64,000 nt of DNA, taken from Vibrio agarivorans (GTDB lineage: Bacteria; Pseudomonadota; Gammaproteobacteria; Enterobacterales; Vibrionaceae). This document shows positions 37,988 through 47,708 of the stretch, in pieces. The translations under genes and the position numbers were made by a program. The notes under the pieces were generated by a model. It searched no databases, had not been told where the DNA came from, and worked only from the letters and a program-made list of their open reading frames with translations. The DNA is taken from contig NZ_JAUFQF010000001.1 of NCBI RefSeq assembly GCF_030409635.1, forward strand, positions 1-64,000, written 5' to 3'. Numbering within the stretch: position 1 is the first letter of the stretch; each line of letters begins with the position of its first letter.

Positions 37988-38656
37988 TTAAGATGGTTCG
38001 TCCAGTAGATATAGACAGTCTAGCTCAAGAAATGCAACTAATAGACTACTCACGGCAGAATAGAAGCCAAACTCGTCTTTTTGCTGACAAAGTGCATTAA
38101 ATTGCGGGGTCCAGCTCAAGATATGTTGACGAATGAACTCGGCTTGTTCAACCAAGGCACTATTAAGGTGTTTTTCTTGTTCTAATTCGTTTGAGCGAAT
38201 GATTAGGTTACCAAGAAAATCGAGCTCTATTGCAATGTGGTCTGCGGGCTCGTTCAGAGCTTGGCTGACTTGAATGTTGTGAGCCGCTAAGACTTTGGTC
38301 ATTTCTTCAGCCGGCTTACCGTTGAGGTTACCCGATTTGTCCAAATAGATAGAGGCATAAGGCAACGCGCCTTCTTTATCTGATTTTAGAAACAGTTCAC
38401 AGAAATCTGCGGAAAGCTCAAGCTGGGCATCTTCACGGTCTTGTAGGCGATTGAGTGCATCCACCAACTTATCAACGGGCTTTTTCAGCTGAATATTTTC
38501 ACCAAGGCCTGCCAAGAATGCGCGAATTTCAGGGCTTTGGTATTGCTCAAGTCCTTGTTCATCAAGCTCACTGGCGAATAGGCTAGACAGCCACCAATAA
38601 ATCTCTGCGCGTTTTTCGTTGAACGCTTTGATCTCTTCAATCACACGAAGCTCCAA
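37988..38656 (-). CDS. torD: TorD-family molybdoenzyme chaperone
   Basis: A 222-residue all-helical chaperone for the TMAO reductase TorA before Tat export. It carries the TorD/DmsD motifs [13 protein letters not shown] ([13 protein letters not shown]) and [14 protein letters not shown]. It is divergent from torR, which supports a TMAO role, though no torA or torC lies in the window. Confidence 0.88.
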   Translation of the reverse strand: MELRVIEEIKAFNEKRAEIYWWLSSLFASELDEQGLEQYQSPEIRAFLAGLGENIQLKKPVDKLVDALNRLQDREDAQLELSADFCELFLKSDKEGALPYASIYLDKSGNLNGKPAEEMTKVLAAHNIQVSQALNEPADHIAIELDFLGNLIIRSNELEQEKHLNSALVEQAEFIRQHILSWTPQFNALCQQKDEFGFYSAVSSLLVAFLELDCLYLLDEPS

Positions 38657-39010
38657 ATCATCTATGGATAAGTTTTAAGTATAATCTGACTCTGATGCAG
38701 TTGCTCATTAGAGTCCTATCTATCTGATAGGTGGAGTATAAAGGGAAAATGTGAATAGTGTTATCGGCATCTGTGTCAGAAAGTGATGGTTTATAGCTAA
38801 TTGTGTTTAGCGCTGAGCGGGACGAACAACTTTCAGTTACCAATTTAGAGCATAGAGTTGCTTATTGAAATGAAGGTGTAGGCGGCGAAAGACCGGGAGA
38901 GCTTGCTGTTTATCAATAAAATCGGAATAAAGCGCATCTTCAGGTTGAATACAATCTAAATATGTCTAATTATGAATGGGACTAAGTAATTTCCGAGTAA
39001 AGAGAATAAC
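38657..39010. other. torD-torR divergent intergenic region
   Basis: 354 bases with no gene seen; it must contain the divergent promoters. I found no clear array of TorR decamer boxes by eye. Confidence 0.4.
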
Positions 39011-39724
39011 ATGAGCTATCACGTTCTAGTTGTTGAAGATGATCTAGTGACACGCAGCAAGCTTGTTGGGTACTTTCAAAATGAAGGGTACACAGTAAGT
39101 GAGGCGAGTTCAGGATCAGAAATGCGAGAGTGTCTACAGCAAGCTGAGGTTGACTTGGTGATGCTAGACATTAACTTGCCAGGAGAAGATGGCTTGATGC
39201 TGACGCGAGAGTTACGCGGACAATCAGACATCGGAATTATTTTGGTAACAGGACGTACCGATAGCATAGACAAGATTGTTGGCCTAGAAATGGGGGCCGA
39301 TGACTATGTGACCAAACCGTTTGAATTGCGTGAGCTTCTCGTTCGGGTAAAAAATCTGCTTTGGCGTATCTCACTGACCGGACGAGAGGCGGTGAAAGAG
39401 GAAGAGCCAGAGCAAGATGATAATCTCGTGCGTTTTGGTGAGTGGACATTTGATATTCAGCGCCGAGCTCTGAGCCGCGATGGTGAACCCGTAAAGCTGA
39501 CGAAGGCGGAATATGAACTGTTGGTTGCACTATCATCGCATCCAAGACAAGTGTTAAGTCGCGATCGTATATTGAGTATGATTAGCCATCGAGTCGATGC
39601 CCCTAATGATCGTACTATCGATGTGCTGATTCGACGCATGCGCGCAAAGATGGAGTTCGACCCGAAGAACCCGCAAATTTTTGTCACGGTACATGGTGAA
39701 GGTTATATGTTTGCAGGCGATTAG
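39011..39724 (+). CDS. torR: Response regulator TorR
   Basis: A 237-residue OmpR-type regulator. The receiver has acidic pocket VVEDD, phospho-Asp in VMLDINLPGEDGLMLTRELR, and Lys in GADDYVTKPFELRELLVRVKNLLWR. That last segment, and the winged-helix domain with LTKAEYELLVALSSHPRQVLSRDRIL, are closer to TorR than ArcA. The torD neighbour agrees. Its usual partner TorS is not in the window. Confidence 0.85.
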   Translation: MSYHVLVVEDDLVTRSKLVGYFQNEGYTVSEASSGSEMRECLQQAEVDLVMLDINLPGEDGLMLTRELRGQSDIGIILVTGRTDSIDKIVGLEMGADDYVTKPFELRELLVRVKNLLWRISLTGREAVKEEEPEQDDNLVRFGEWTFDIQRRALSRDGEPVKLTKAEYELLVALSSHPRQVLSRDRILSMISHRVDAPNDRTIDVLIRRMRAKMEFDPKNPQIFVTVHGEGYMFAGD

Positions 39725-39748
39725 CCGTGAGCGATTTCCCAACATGAG

Positions 39749-39785
39749 AAAATGGAGCCTATAACCTTAGGCTCCATTTTTTGTT
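39749..39785 (+). terminator. torR terminator
   Basis: AATGGAGCCTA (39751-39761) pairs with TAGGCTCCATT (39768-39778), followed by TTTTTTG. Confidence 0.92.
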
Positions 39786-39892
39786 TCTGGTGGCTGCTCT
39801 GATTCTTTTTTCTGTGGCCTGTTATTAGTTGAGGTTTAATAGGTGCTTGTTTTCATGAATTTCTTTTTGATAGGCATTGCCAATGATGTTTG

Positions 39893-39929
39893 ATAGGAAT
39901 CTTCTATTGATTTGATAGAAACAGACAAT
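39893..39929. promoter_or_regulatory. OxyR binding site upstream of ahpC
   Basis: Four spaced tetranucleotides, ATAG-N7-CTAT-N7-ATAG-N7-CAAT, match the OxyR tetramer consensus at 15 of 16 bases. It ends 83 bases before the ahpC start. OxyR should activate ahpCF upon peroxide stress. Confidence 0.88.
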
Positions 39930-40011
39930 TTCTAAAATTTCTCTCTCAAGTGCATTATTACCTCAACGACACAGCGAAGTGTCAAACAATCACATAAAGA
40001 GAGACTAAGTC

Positions 40012-40569
40012 ATGATCAACACTACTATCAAACCATTTAACGCTACAGCATTCAAAAACGGCGACTTCGTAGAAGTTACAGAGCAAGACGTTCTAGGTAA
40101 ATGGGCAGTATTCTTCTTCTACCCAGCTGACTTCACTTTCGTATGTCCTACTGAACTTGTTGACCTACAAGAGAAATACGCAGAGCTTCAATCTCGCGGC
40201 GTAGAAGTTTACTCAGTATCTACAGATACTCACTTCTCTCACAAAGCATGGCATGATACTTCAGACAAAATCGGTACTATCGAGTACTTCATGGTAGGTG
40301 ACCAAACTGGCACTATCACAAACAACTTCAACGTAATGCGTGAAGGTCAAGGTCTTGCAGACCGCGCTACTTTCCTAATCGACCCAGAAGGTACGATTCA
40401 AGCAATGGAAATCACTGCAGAAGGTATCGGTCGTGACGCAGAAGACCTACTTCGTAAAGTGAAAGCAGCTCAATACGTAGCAAACAACCCAGGTGAAGTT
40501 TGCCCAGCTAAGTGGAAAGAAGGCGAAGAAACGCTAGCTCCTTCTCTAGACCTAGTAGGTAAAATCTAA
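40012..40569 (+). CDS. ahpC: Alkyl hydroperoxide reductase, peroxiredoxin subunit AhpC
   Basis: A 185-residue typical two-Cys peroxiredoxin that reduces peroxides. Peroxidatic Cys47 lies in DFTFVCPTE and resolving Cys in GEVCPAKW near the C-terminus. GAGAG upstream of ATG. Codon use is strongly biased to preferred Vibrio codons, typical of a highly expressed gene. AhpF follows and recycles it. Confidence 0.97.
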   Translation: MINTTIKPFNATAFKNGDFVEVTEQDVLGKWAVFFFYPADFTFVCPTELVDLQEKYAELQSRGVEVYSVSTDTHFSHKAWHDTSDKIGTIEYFMVGDQTGTITNNFNVMREGQGLADRATFLIDPEGTIQAMEITAEGIGRDAEDLLRKVKAAQYVANNPGEVCPAKWKEGEETLAPSLDLVGKI

Positions 40570-40777
40570 TCAACCTTGATTAGACTCTAGTTTGCATGCT
40601 CCGCTTCTTGCTCCTAAAGGGTGGGGTATGCACCTTAGTTAACTAGGTTTCAATCAATAATCCAGCAAAAACAAATAACTAAGCATCAATAAGATAACCC
40701 TTTTTTATTATCCTTTTTTGAATCTTACTGATGCCATAAATTCAGTAGTCACCAGTTTACAGTTAGCAGGTATTCCC

Positions 40778-42370
40778 ATGTTAGACCAAGCCATGAAGCA
40801 GCAGCTTAAAGCGTACTTAGAAAACTTAAAAAACCATGTTGAGCTTGTCCTAAGCCTTGATGACAGCGAAACCGCAGGCAAGCTCGATGCACTTGCGCAA
40901 GATATTGCTTCACTGACCGATAAGATTTCGGTGAAGCGCGATGATCAAGCAAGTGAGCGCAAACCTGTAATGCAGGTGCGTAATGAAGAAAAAGGCACGG
41001 CGATCGGTTTTGCTGGTCTGCCAATGGGACATGAGTTCACATCACTAGTCCTTGCACTGCTGCACAGTGGCGGTCACCCAATTAAGTTGGAAGCAGATGT
41101 AATTGAGCAGATCAAACAGCTAAATAAGCCACTTAATGTCGAGATTTTTATCTCTCTATCTTGTCAGAACTGTCCGGAAGTGGTTCAAGCCTTCAATATG
41201 ATGTCGGCAATTAACCCGCTAGTGACAGCGACTATGGTAGATGGCGCAGCATTCCAAGATGAAGTGAAGCAGCGCGATATTATGGCTGTACCAAGTGTTT
41301 ACATTAATGGTGAACTGTTTGGTCAAGGGCGCATGTCTTTAGCTGAGATTTTAAATAAAGTCGATACGGGCGCAGCAGAGAAGCAAGCACTGAAACTAAA
41401 CGAGAAAGAACCGTTTGATGTCCTTGTGGTTGGTGGTGGCCCTGCTGGCTCATCGGCAGCAATCTACGCAGCACGTAAGGGTATTCGCACCGGTGTGGTT
41501 GCAGAACGCTTTGGTGGTCAGGTTATGGATACTATGGCGATTGAGAACTTCATCTCTGTGAAAGCAACGACAGGTCCTAAGCTGGTTGCTAGCCTAGAAG
41601 AGCACGTAAAAGAGTACGGTGTCGATGTCATGACAGAGCAGCGTGCAGCAAACATCATTGATGCGAAAGACACCGAAGATGGCTACACACATGTTGTGCT
41701 GGAAAGTGGTGCGGTACTGCGTTCAAGAACAGTGATTACAAGCACGGGTGCAAGATGGCGTGAAATGAATGTGCCGGGTGAGCAAGAGTATCGCAACAAA
41801 GGTGTTGCATACTGCCCACACTGTGATGGTCCACTGTTTAAAGGCAAGCGCACTGCGGTAATCGGTGGCGGTAACTCGGGTATCGAAGCGGCAATTGATT
41901 TATCGGGTATTGTTGAGCATGTAACTGTATTGGAATTCGCTGACACACTACGCGCTGACCAAGTACTTATCGACAAAGCCAACAGCACACCAAACATCGA
42001 CATCATCACGATGGCACAAACCACAGAAGTGTTAGGTGATGAAACACGTGTAACGGGTCTTGAATATATTGACCGCAACACAGGCGAGAAAAAGCAGATT
42101 GATCTTGCGGGCATTTTTGTTCAAATCGGTCTAGTGCCAAACAGTGAGTGGCTGAAAGACTCTGGTGTTGCCCTTTCACCTCGAGGTGAAATTGAGATTG
42201 ACGCACATGGTGCAACCAGTATGAGTGGTGTTTTTGCCGCAGGTGATGTTACGACAGTCCCTTACAAGCAGATTATCATCGCTATGGGTGAAGGCGCGAA
42301 AGCAAGTCTCGGTGCATTTGACCACCTGATTCGTAACCCTGCACCAACAAAAACATTAGCCGAAGCATAA
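40778..42370 (+). CDS. ahpF: Alkyl hydroperoxide reductase, flavoprotein subunit AhpF
   Basis: A 530-residue FAD/NADH disulfide reductase that recycles AhpC. The N-terminal double thioredoxin fold has CQNC (in [11 protein letters not shown]). Then comes the FAD-binding [19 protein letters not shown], the redox pair CPHC (YCPHCDGP), and the NAD site [18 protein letters not shown] 40778 ([10 protein letters not shown]) matches the family start; the frame opens earlier at 40718 without homology. Confidence 0.96.
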   Translation: MLDQAMKQQLKAYLENLKNHVELVLSLDDSETAGKLDALAQDIASLTDKISVKRDDQASERKPVMQVRNEEKGTAIGFAGLPMGHEFTSLVLALLHSGGHPIKLEADVIEQIKQLNKPLNVEIFISLSCQNCPEVVQAFNMMSAINPLVTATMVDGAAFQDEVKQRDIMAVPSVYINGELFGQGRMSLAEILNKVDTGAAEKQALKLNEKEPFDVLVVGGGPAGSSAAIYAARKGIRTGVVAERFGGQVMDTMAIENFISVKATTGPKLVASLEEHVKEYGVDVMTEQRAANIIDAKDTEDGYTHVVLESGAVLRSRTVITSTGARWREMNVPGEQEYRNKGVAYCPHCDGPLFKGKRTAVIGGGNSGIEAAIDLSGIVEHVTVLEFADTLRADQVLIDKANSTPNIDIITMAQTTEVLGDETRVTGLEYIDRNTGEKKQIDLAGIFVQIGLVPNSEWLKDSGVALSPRGEIEIDAHGATSMSGVFAAGDVTTVPYKQIIIAMGEGAKASLGAFDHLIRNPAPTKTLAEA

Positions 42371-42403
42371 TTGTACAAGCGTAGAGCTGGTTAATAATGA
42401 TTG

Positions 42404-42434
42404 AATGCCACTAGTGACCCTGGTGGCATTTTTG
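42404..42434 (+). terminator. ahpCF terminator
   Basis: AATGCCAC (42404-42411) pairs with GTGGCATT (42423-42430), followed by TTTGC. Confidence 0.85.
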
Positions 42435-42591
42435 CGTTCTGTCTACTCAATAAATGAATAATTTTCTGATTATCAATTTTTGATTGAAAGTGTTTTCATT
42501 ACTAGGTGGCTTATCAGAGTTCGTTTTTTGGATAAAATGCTTGGCACTTGTTAAGAGTACGAATCACGACCCATCTGTTAGGAGTATCCAC

Positions 42592-43248
42592 GTGTCTCAT
42601 CAAATTCTTAAAGATCTTCACAGCCGTTACACTGCGAAAAAATACGATGCAGCGAAAAAAATCTCTGCAGAGGATATGGAAGTTATTCTAGAAGCACTTC
42701 GCCTGTCTGCTTCTTCTATCAACTCTCAGCCTTGGAAGTTTGTTATCGTAGAGAGTGATGAGGCAAAACAGCGTTTGCACGACTCATTTGCGAATAAGCA
42801 CCAGTTCAACCAACCACACGCAAAAGAAGCATCACACACGATTTTGTTTGCTTACGATCCTAACTTTACGAAAGAGAAGTTCGCGAAACGTGTTGATGCA
42901 GAAGTAAGCTCAGGTCACTTACCTGCTGAAATGTACGATCAGTTCATGGGTGCTTATGCATTCGCTGAAATGAACACAGACGAGTCTGGTTACAACGGTA
43001 CTTGGACTAAAGCGCAAGTTTATCTAGCACTGGGTAACATCATGCACGTACTGGCTCGTATGGGCATTGCATCAACTCCGATGGAAGGTGTTGATGGCGA
43101 GCTGCTTGGCGAACTCTTCAAAGACGAGCTTGATGGTCACGTTTGTGAAGTGGCACTGTCTATGGGTTACCACAAAGATGGCGAAGACTTTAACTTTGGA
43201 TTGCCAAAAGCACGTCTAGCGCGTGAGCAGATCATTGAAGTTGTCTAA
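42592..43248 (+). CDS. NfsB-like NAD(P)H nitroreductase
   Basis: A 218-residue FMN-dependent nitroreductase of the NfsB/FRase type. It shows DLHSRYTAKKYD, LRLSASSINSQPWKFVIV and the C-terminal GY-KDGEDFNFGLPKARL region. GTG 42592 with AGGAG seven bases upstream is preferred over an in-frame GTG at 42484. It may act as a quinone or nitroaromatic reductase. Confidence 0.88.
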   Translation: MSHQILKDLHSRYTAKKYDAAKKISAEDMEVILEALRLSASSINSQPWKFVIVESDEAKQRLHDSFANKHQFNQPHAKEASHTILFAYDPNFTKEKFAKRVDAEVSSGHLPAEMYDQFMGAYAFAEMNTDESGYNGTWTKAQVYLALGNIMHVLARMGIASTPMEGVDGELLGELFKDELDGHVCEVALSMGYHKDGEDFNFGLPKARLAREQIIEVV

Positions 43249-43266
43249 TCTTCAATAAAACATTCC

Positions 43267-43303
43267 AAGGCGTAGGTTCTGACGAATCTGCGCCTTTTGT
43301 TTT
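43267..43303 (+). terminator. Nitroreductase gene terminator
   Basis: AAGGCG (43267-43272) pairs with CGCCTT (43291-43296) in a stem with an imperfect inner part, followed by TTGTTTT. Confidence 0.75.
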
Positions 43304-43368
43304 ATTTGTGTTCCCAAATGCCGAACTGTGTTTATAATGCACGGTCTTTTAGTTAATCCAGAATTATT

Positions 43369-43833
43369 GTGTTCAAACTGACTCGTCAACTTCTTCTAGC
43401 CCTAACCGTTATGCTGAGCTTTATCGCTTCGGCAGCGCCGTTACAGCTTGAGGTTGGCTCGGTGACTCAATCAGTGAGCACATTAAACGTTGTCAGTATC
43501 AATCTGGGAGCTATGGATCAAGCCGATCCTGTTTCTATAGATAGTGAATCCCAAGATGGATACCTACTGCTCGATGCGGGAGCCGATGTTTGCTTACCCA
43601 ACACTCGACGCGTGTTCAGTGTCGATGAAGTGGCTTCACAAGGTGAAGAGCCCGATTACTACTTGCTGATTGCTTTTGATAACCCTGACCTGTTGACTGC
43701 GGCACAACGTGCGGAGTCGAGTACCTATTTTATTCCATTCTGGCAACTCGCTACGCCCGATAGCAGTTTACGCCTCGGCGGCTGGAAAGAGAGCAACCTT
43801 CAATACCGTTTCCTACAATCTTCTCTGTCTTAA
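43369..43833 (+). CDS. vemP: VemP-like translation-arrest secretion monitor
   Basis: A 154-residue secreted regulatory peptide directly upstream of secD2-secF2. It has a signal peptide (cleavage near SAA-PL). Its end, LRLGGWKESNLQYRFLQSS (residues 134-152), matches the VemP arrest motif, in which WKETN, a Tyr and a Leu are conserved. In Vibrio alginolyticus VemP stalls its own ribosome unless it is exported, and this exposes the secD2 ribosome binding site. The Ser-Asn variant of the motif and the C-terminal residues here differ from the form I remember, so arrest strength may differ. The GTG start is typical. Confidence 0.78.
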   Translation: MFKLTRQLLLALTVMLSFIASAAPLQLEVGSVTQSVSTLNVVSINLGAMDQADPVSIDSESQDGYLLLDAGADVCLPNTRRVFSVDEVASQGEEPDYYLLIAFDNPDLLTAAQRAESSTYFIPFWQLATPDSSLRLGGWKESNLQYRFLQSSLS

Positions 43834-43962
43834 AGAGTTAACACAGCTTGGCTGTGTCTAATTTCTATCTCTAAACCCCAATTTTTTGTGGGCACTATTT
43901 GTGTTCGCAGAGCACTATCTTGTGGTGGTTTAGATGCAATACTCATCTTATTGAGAAGACAG
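43819..43962 (+). promoter_or_regulatory. Anti-Shine-Dalgarno pairing between vemP end and secD2 start
   Basis: TCTTCTC (43819-43825), in the last codons of vemP, is complementary to GAGAAGA (43953-43959), the ribosome binding site of secD2. The overlapping CTGTCTT (43825-43831) complements AAGACAG (43956-43962). A ribosome stalled at the vemP end would cover this sequence and free the site. A local hairpin ACACAGC-TTG-GCTGTGT lies between, at about 43850-43867. Confidence 0.6.
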
Positions 43963-43966
43963 ATTT

Positions 43967-45760
43967 ATGAGAAAAAAACCTTCTAAGCCAGCGATCAATC
44001 GTAATCGCTTTTGGCACTATCTGACATTGTGTTTATGTGTCGTTCTTATGGCGTTAAGTGCTTTACCATCATGGTATGGTGAAGACGCGGCTTTGCATAT
44101 CAGCGCGAGAGGTGCTGACAACATAGACGCGACCGAAGTCGCTAACCTATTAACTCAAAATAATATTGATAGACGAAATATCGTTCAACAGGACGATCGA
44201 ATCGTAGTCACTCTAGTTCACGCGGAGCAGCAAGCTGCGGCTCAATCGCAGCTCTCTAAGCAGTTACCAGAAGGCACAACAATTGCGCTTGCCTCTGAAG
44301 CGGCAGCGCCTGGTTGGCTTTTGGATATGGGCTTTAACCCGGTGAAGTTGGGTCTCGACTTGCGGGGTGGGGTGCAGTTTTTGTTGGACGTGGATATGGA
44401 GCCGGTCTACGCGGCTCACCGTCAAATGGTGATTGACGATTTAACTGCGGAGTTGCCGCGTTCACGAGGTCGTATAGTTCATGATTCAGCTCAGATTACG
44501 CTGCGTAGTCAAAATGATGCGAGTGAGTTAAGAAAACTGGCTCGAGAGCGCTTCCCTAACTGGCAGTTAAGTGGCTCAGATCGCCAGTTTAGCTTGTCAT
44601 TGACCAATGAAGAGCAAAATGAACTGCGCCGTTTAACGGTAATGCAGAACCTACAAATCATGCGTAGCCGCTTAGCTGAGCTAGGGATTACCGAAGCCTC
44701 GGTGCAGCGCCAAGGTGAAAACCGGATTCGTATAGAACTACCTGGGGTACAAGACCCAGCAGCTGCAAAAGATGTGATAGGTGCGACAGCATCATTGGCC
44801 TTTCACTCCGTTCCGCACGCACCCACACGCGACACTCTCGTTATTGAAGATCAGCAAGGTCAATCGGTCACGGTATCACGGAGAGCCGTTCTTGGAGGAG
44901 AACATATTGTTGATGCTCGCGCGGGTGTGGGTGAGTTTGGTGATGCCGAAGTGAACATCAGCTTAGATGGACTAGGCGGTAGAAAAATGGCGAATTTCTC
45001 TCGCCAGAATATCGGTAACCCGATGGCGACTGTCTATAGCGAGTACAGCCGTGCTCATGATGGTTCAAGCCAAAAGAGCAGCGAAGTGATTAGTGTAGCA
45101 ACGATTCAATCTCAGCTAGGCAATCGTTTTAGAATCACGGGCGTTGGCAGCATGAATGATGCTCAGGAACTGGCACTACTACTGCGCGCGGGCTCGTTAA
45201 CCGCCCCAGTGACCATTGTCGAGGAGCGTACTATTGGCCCATCTTTGGGTGCAGAAAACGTGAAAAATGGCTTTGCGGCTTTGGCGCTGGGTTTGGGGAT
45301 CACATTTACCTTTATCGCAGTATGGTATCGACGACTCGGTTGGGTTGCGAATGCGGCGTTGATGACGAATATGGTGATGCTGTTTGGTCTTATTGCCTTG
45401 TTACCTGGGGCAGTGTTAACCCTGCCGGGTATCGCGGGCTTAGTCCTCACTGTTGGTATGGCAGTGGATACCAATGTGCTGATCTTTGAGAGGATCAAAG
45501 ACAAAATGGCAGAAGGGCGCAGCTTTGCCGCTTCAATCGATCGAGGTTTCCAAAGTGCTTTTTCATCTATCTTCGATGCTAACTTAACCACGATGATTGT
45601 GGCACTAGCGCTTTACGCAATTGGCAATGGCCCTGTTCAAGGTTTTGCGTTAACACTCGCATTGGGCTTACTAACCAGTATGTTTACCGGCATTTTTGCT
45701 TCAAGGATCTTTATCAATCTGATTTGGGGGCGTGACCAACGCCGTGATGTGAGGGTATAA
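43967..45760 (+). CDS. secD2: Protein translocase subunit SecD, second paralogue
   Basis: A 597-residue membrane protein that uses ion flow to help finish export through SecYEG. It shows the N-terminal span, the P1 periplasmic domain with KLGLDLRGGVQFLLDVDME, and the conserved transmembrane core (VGMAVDTNVLIFERIKD). The vemP neighbour marks it as the SecD2 of vibrios, which have a Na+-driven and an H+-driven pair. It is followed after three bases by secF2. Confidence 0.9.
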   Translation: MRKKPSKPAINRNRFWHYLTLCLCVVLMALSALPSWYGEDAALHISARGADNIDATEVANLLTQNNIDRRNIVQQDDRIVVTLVHAEQQAAAQSQLSKQLPEGTTIALASEAAAPGWLLDMGFNPVKLGLDLRGGVQFLLDVDMEPVYAAHRQMVIDDLTAELPRSRGRIVHDSAQITLRSQNDASELRKLARERFPNWQLSGSDRQFSLSLTNEEQNELRRLTVMQNLQIMRSRLAELGITEASVQRQGENRIRIELPGVQDPAAAKDVIGATASLAFHSVPHAPTRDTLVIEDQQGQSVTVSRRAVLGGEHIVDARAGVGEFGDAEVNISLDGLGGRKMANFSRQNIGNPMATVYSEYSRAHDGSSQKSSEVISVATIQSQLGNRFRITGVGSMNDAQELALLLRAGSLTAPVTIVEERTIGPSLGAENVKNGFAALALGLGITFTFIAVWYRRLGWVANAALMTNMVMLFGLIALLPGAVLTLPGIAGLVLTVGMAVDTNVLIFERIKDKMAEGRSFAASIDRGFQSAFSSIFDANLTTMIVALALYAIGNGPVQGFALTLALGLLTSMFTGIFASRIFINLIWGRDQRRDVRV

Positions 45761-45763
45761 GCA

Positions 45764-46663
45764 ATGAAATCGATGATGAATCTAAGCAAAATCCGTTTAG
45801 GGATGTCTCTGCTGTCACTGGTTATGGTGTTAAGCGCGGTGATGACTATTGCGGTTAAGGGTTTTAACTGGGGGTTAGATTTTACTGGCGGTGTAGTGAG
45901 TGAATTTCAGACCGAGCAATCACTGACATCGGATCAAATTAAACAAGCGTTTAGTCACGCGCTTGAACAAGATGTTCAATTGACTCAATCGGGTGAAAAT
46001 GGTCGTTGGTTGGTGAGATATAGTCAGCCAGAAGGTGAAATGCAGTCTGTTGCGGTTATTTTGGCCGAGATAACGGATGATGTAAAAGTCTTAAACAGCA
46101 GCATCGTTGGCCCGCAAGTCGGACAAGATATGGTAGAAAAAGGCGGACTGGCGGTATTGACCTGCTTTGTCCTGACTATGCTGTATCTCAGTTGGCGTTT
46201 TGAGTGGCGCTTAGCCCTAGGTGCTCTTGGCGCGCTTATCTATGATGTGGTGTTGGTGTTAGGCTTGTTCTCTATAACGGGTTTAGAGTTTAACCTGACG
46301 GTATTGGCCGCCGTGTTGGCGGTACTCGGTTATTCTCTTAATGACTCTATTATCATTGCTGACCGAGTTCGTGAGTTGTTCAAGGGCAAACCGAACGGTG
46401 ATACGGCTGAGTTGATTGACTCCGCGATAGTGGCTACTTTCTCTCGAACTATGATTACATCTGGGACGACGTTCGCAACAGTAGCGTGTCTATGGCTGTT
46501 AGGGGGAGCACCATTGCAAGGCTTTGCGATAGCACTGTGCTTCGGTATCGTGAGTGGTACTTGGTCATCAATATCTGTGGGCGTTACATTGCCTCAACTG
46601 ATTGGTCTGAAGCCTGAGCATTATATTGCAAGGAAAGATGAGTATGAGGAGGAGTACCCTTAA
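45764..46663 (+). CDS. secF2: Protein translocase subunit SecF, second paralogue
   Basis: A 299-residue partner of SecD2. It carries FNWGLDFTGGVVSEFQ, and the transmembrane segment LGYSLNDSIIIADRVRE with the family DRVRE motif. Six spans are visible and the C-terminus is acidic (EYEEEYP). Co-transcribed with secD2; a strong terminator follows. Confidence 0.92.
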   Translation: MKSMMNLSKIRLGMSLLSLVMVLSAVMTIAVKGFNWGLDFTGGVVSEFQTEQSLTSDQIKQAFSHALEQDVQLTQSGENGRWLVRYSQPEGEMQSVAVILAEITDDVKVLNSSIVGPQVGQDMVEKGGLAVLTCFVLTMLYLSWRFEWRLALGALGALIYDVVLVLGLFSITGLEFNLTVLAAVLAVLGYSLNDSIIIADRVRELFKGKPNGDTAELIDSAIVATFSRTMITSGTTFATVACLWLLGGAPLQGFAIALCFGIVSGTWSSISVGVTLPQLIGLKPEHYIARKDEYEEEYP

Positions 46664-46682
46664 CTCGTTACTATAGCGATAA

Positions 46683-46716
46683 AAAATGCCGCTCTTGTTT
46701 TAAGAGCGGCATTTTT
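46683..46716 (+). terminator. secDF2 terminator
   Basis: AAAATGCCGCTCTT (46683-46696), loop, AAGAGCGGCATTTTT (46702-46716), with T-run. Confidence 0.92.
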
Positions 46717-46739
46717 GTTTTGGTTATGGGTAAATTTAG

Positions 46740-47705
46740 TTATTTATTAAAAACACCAAACTGCTTTGCAGCGTAGGCAACACGTTCAGCCGGTTTAGGG
46801 TATTCAGCAGGTGTGCCTAAGTTTTCAATGTGCTGGAGGCGAGGAAGTAACCCACTACCGTTCGCGATTTGGATAGCGAGACCAGGACGAGCGTTAAGCT
46901 CAAGTACCATCGGTCCTTCTTCTTTATCCAAAACCATATCGGTACCCATATAGCCAAGACCGGTCATTTCCCATGCACTCGCAGCCAGTTCGAGCAGGCG
47001 ATCCCAGTGAGGAACTTGAAGCTGACTTAGCTCTTGTCCTGTATCAGGGTGGTGGGTGACGGGTTGATCAAACTGAACGGCTCGAACCGCGCGTCCAGTC
47101 GCAATGTCAATACCGATTCCGACAGCTCCTTGGTGAAGGTTGGCTTTACCATCAGAGGCTGTGGTTGAACAGCGCATCATTGCCATGACTGGGTAGCCTT
47201 TAAATACGATAATACGTACATCTGGCACACCCTCGACACTGTAGCCATCAAAGCAGTCATCGAACTTGATCAGGTTCTCAACGACTGCGACGTCATTTTT
47301 ACCACCCAAAGAGAACAGGCCAGCCAACGTGTTACTGATGTGGCGCTCGACGTCTTCTTCGTTAATAGTAGAACCCGAAGGCTTGGTATAAACGCCATCT
47401 TTGTGTGAAATCACAACCAGAATGCCTTTACCACCACTGCCTTGCGCGGGCTTGATAACAAACCCAGGCCACTCTTTAACCATCTTATGAATGGACTTTA
47501 CATCGGCTTGAGTATGAATAGTGCCAATAAGGGCAGGGACAGTACACCCTGCCGCTTCAGCAATGATTTTTGTTTTTAACTTATCGTCTACCAAAGGGTA
47601 TTTTGAGCGATCATTGTAGCGGCCAATGTAACTGTGGTTACGTTGGTTCATGCCCATGATACCCTTCGCGCGTAGCTTACCTGGTGAGGTCAAACGTGAA
47701 AACAT
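46740..47705 (-). CDS. ATP-grasp alpha-L-glutamate-ligase-like protein
   Basis: A 321-residue ATP-grasp enzyme (the group named alpha-L-glutamate ligase-like). It shows VIKPAQGSGGKGILVVI, the acceptor and metal motifs around NLIKFDDCFDGYS, DVRIIVFKGYPVMAMMRCS and LNARPGLAIQIAN. It likely ligates an amino acid or peptide to an unknown acceptor. It is the last gene of a three-gene minus-strand set with the transglutaminase-like and protease-like genes, spaced by 3 and 11 bases. Confidence 0.8.
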   Translation of the reverse strand: MFSRLTSPGKLRAKGIMGMNQRNHSYIGRYNDRSKYPLVDDKLKTKIIAEAAGCTVPALIGTIHTQADVKSIHKMVKEWPGFVIKPAQGSGGKGILVVISHKDGVYTKPSGSTINEEDVERHISNTLAGLFSLGGKNDVAVVENLIKFDDCFDGYSVEGVPDVRIIVFKGYPVMAMMRCSTTASDGKANLHQGAVGIGIDIATGRAVRAVQFDQPVTHHPDTGQELSQLQVPHWDRLLELAASAWEMTGLGYMGTDMVLDKEEGPMVLELNARPGLAIQIANGSGLLPRLQHIENLGTPAEYPKPAERVAYAAKQFGVFNK

Positions 47706-47708
47706 CGT

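Noticed and set aside
39011..39724. Assignment as ArcA
   Set aside because: The segment KPFELRELLVRVKNLLWR and the adjacent torD fit TorR better. ArcA has different sequence in the same region.
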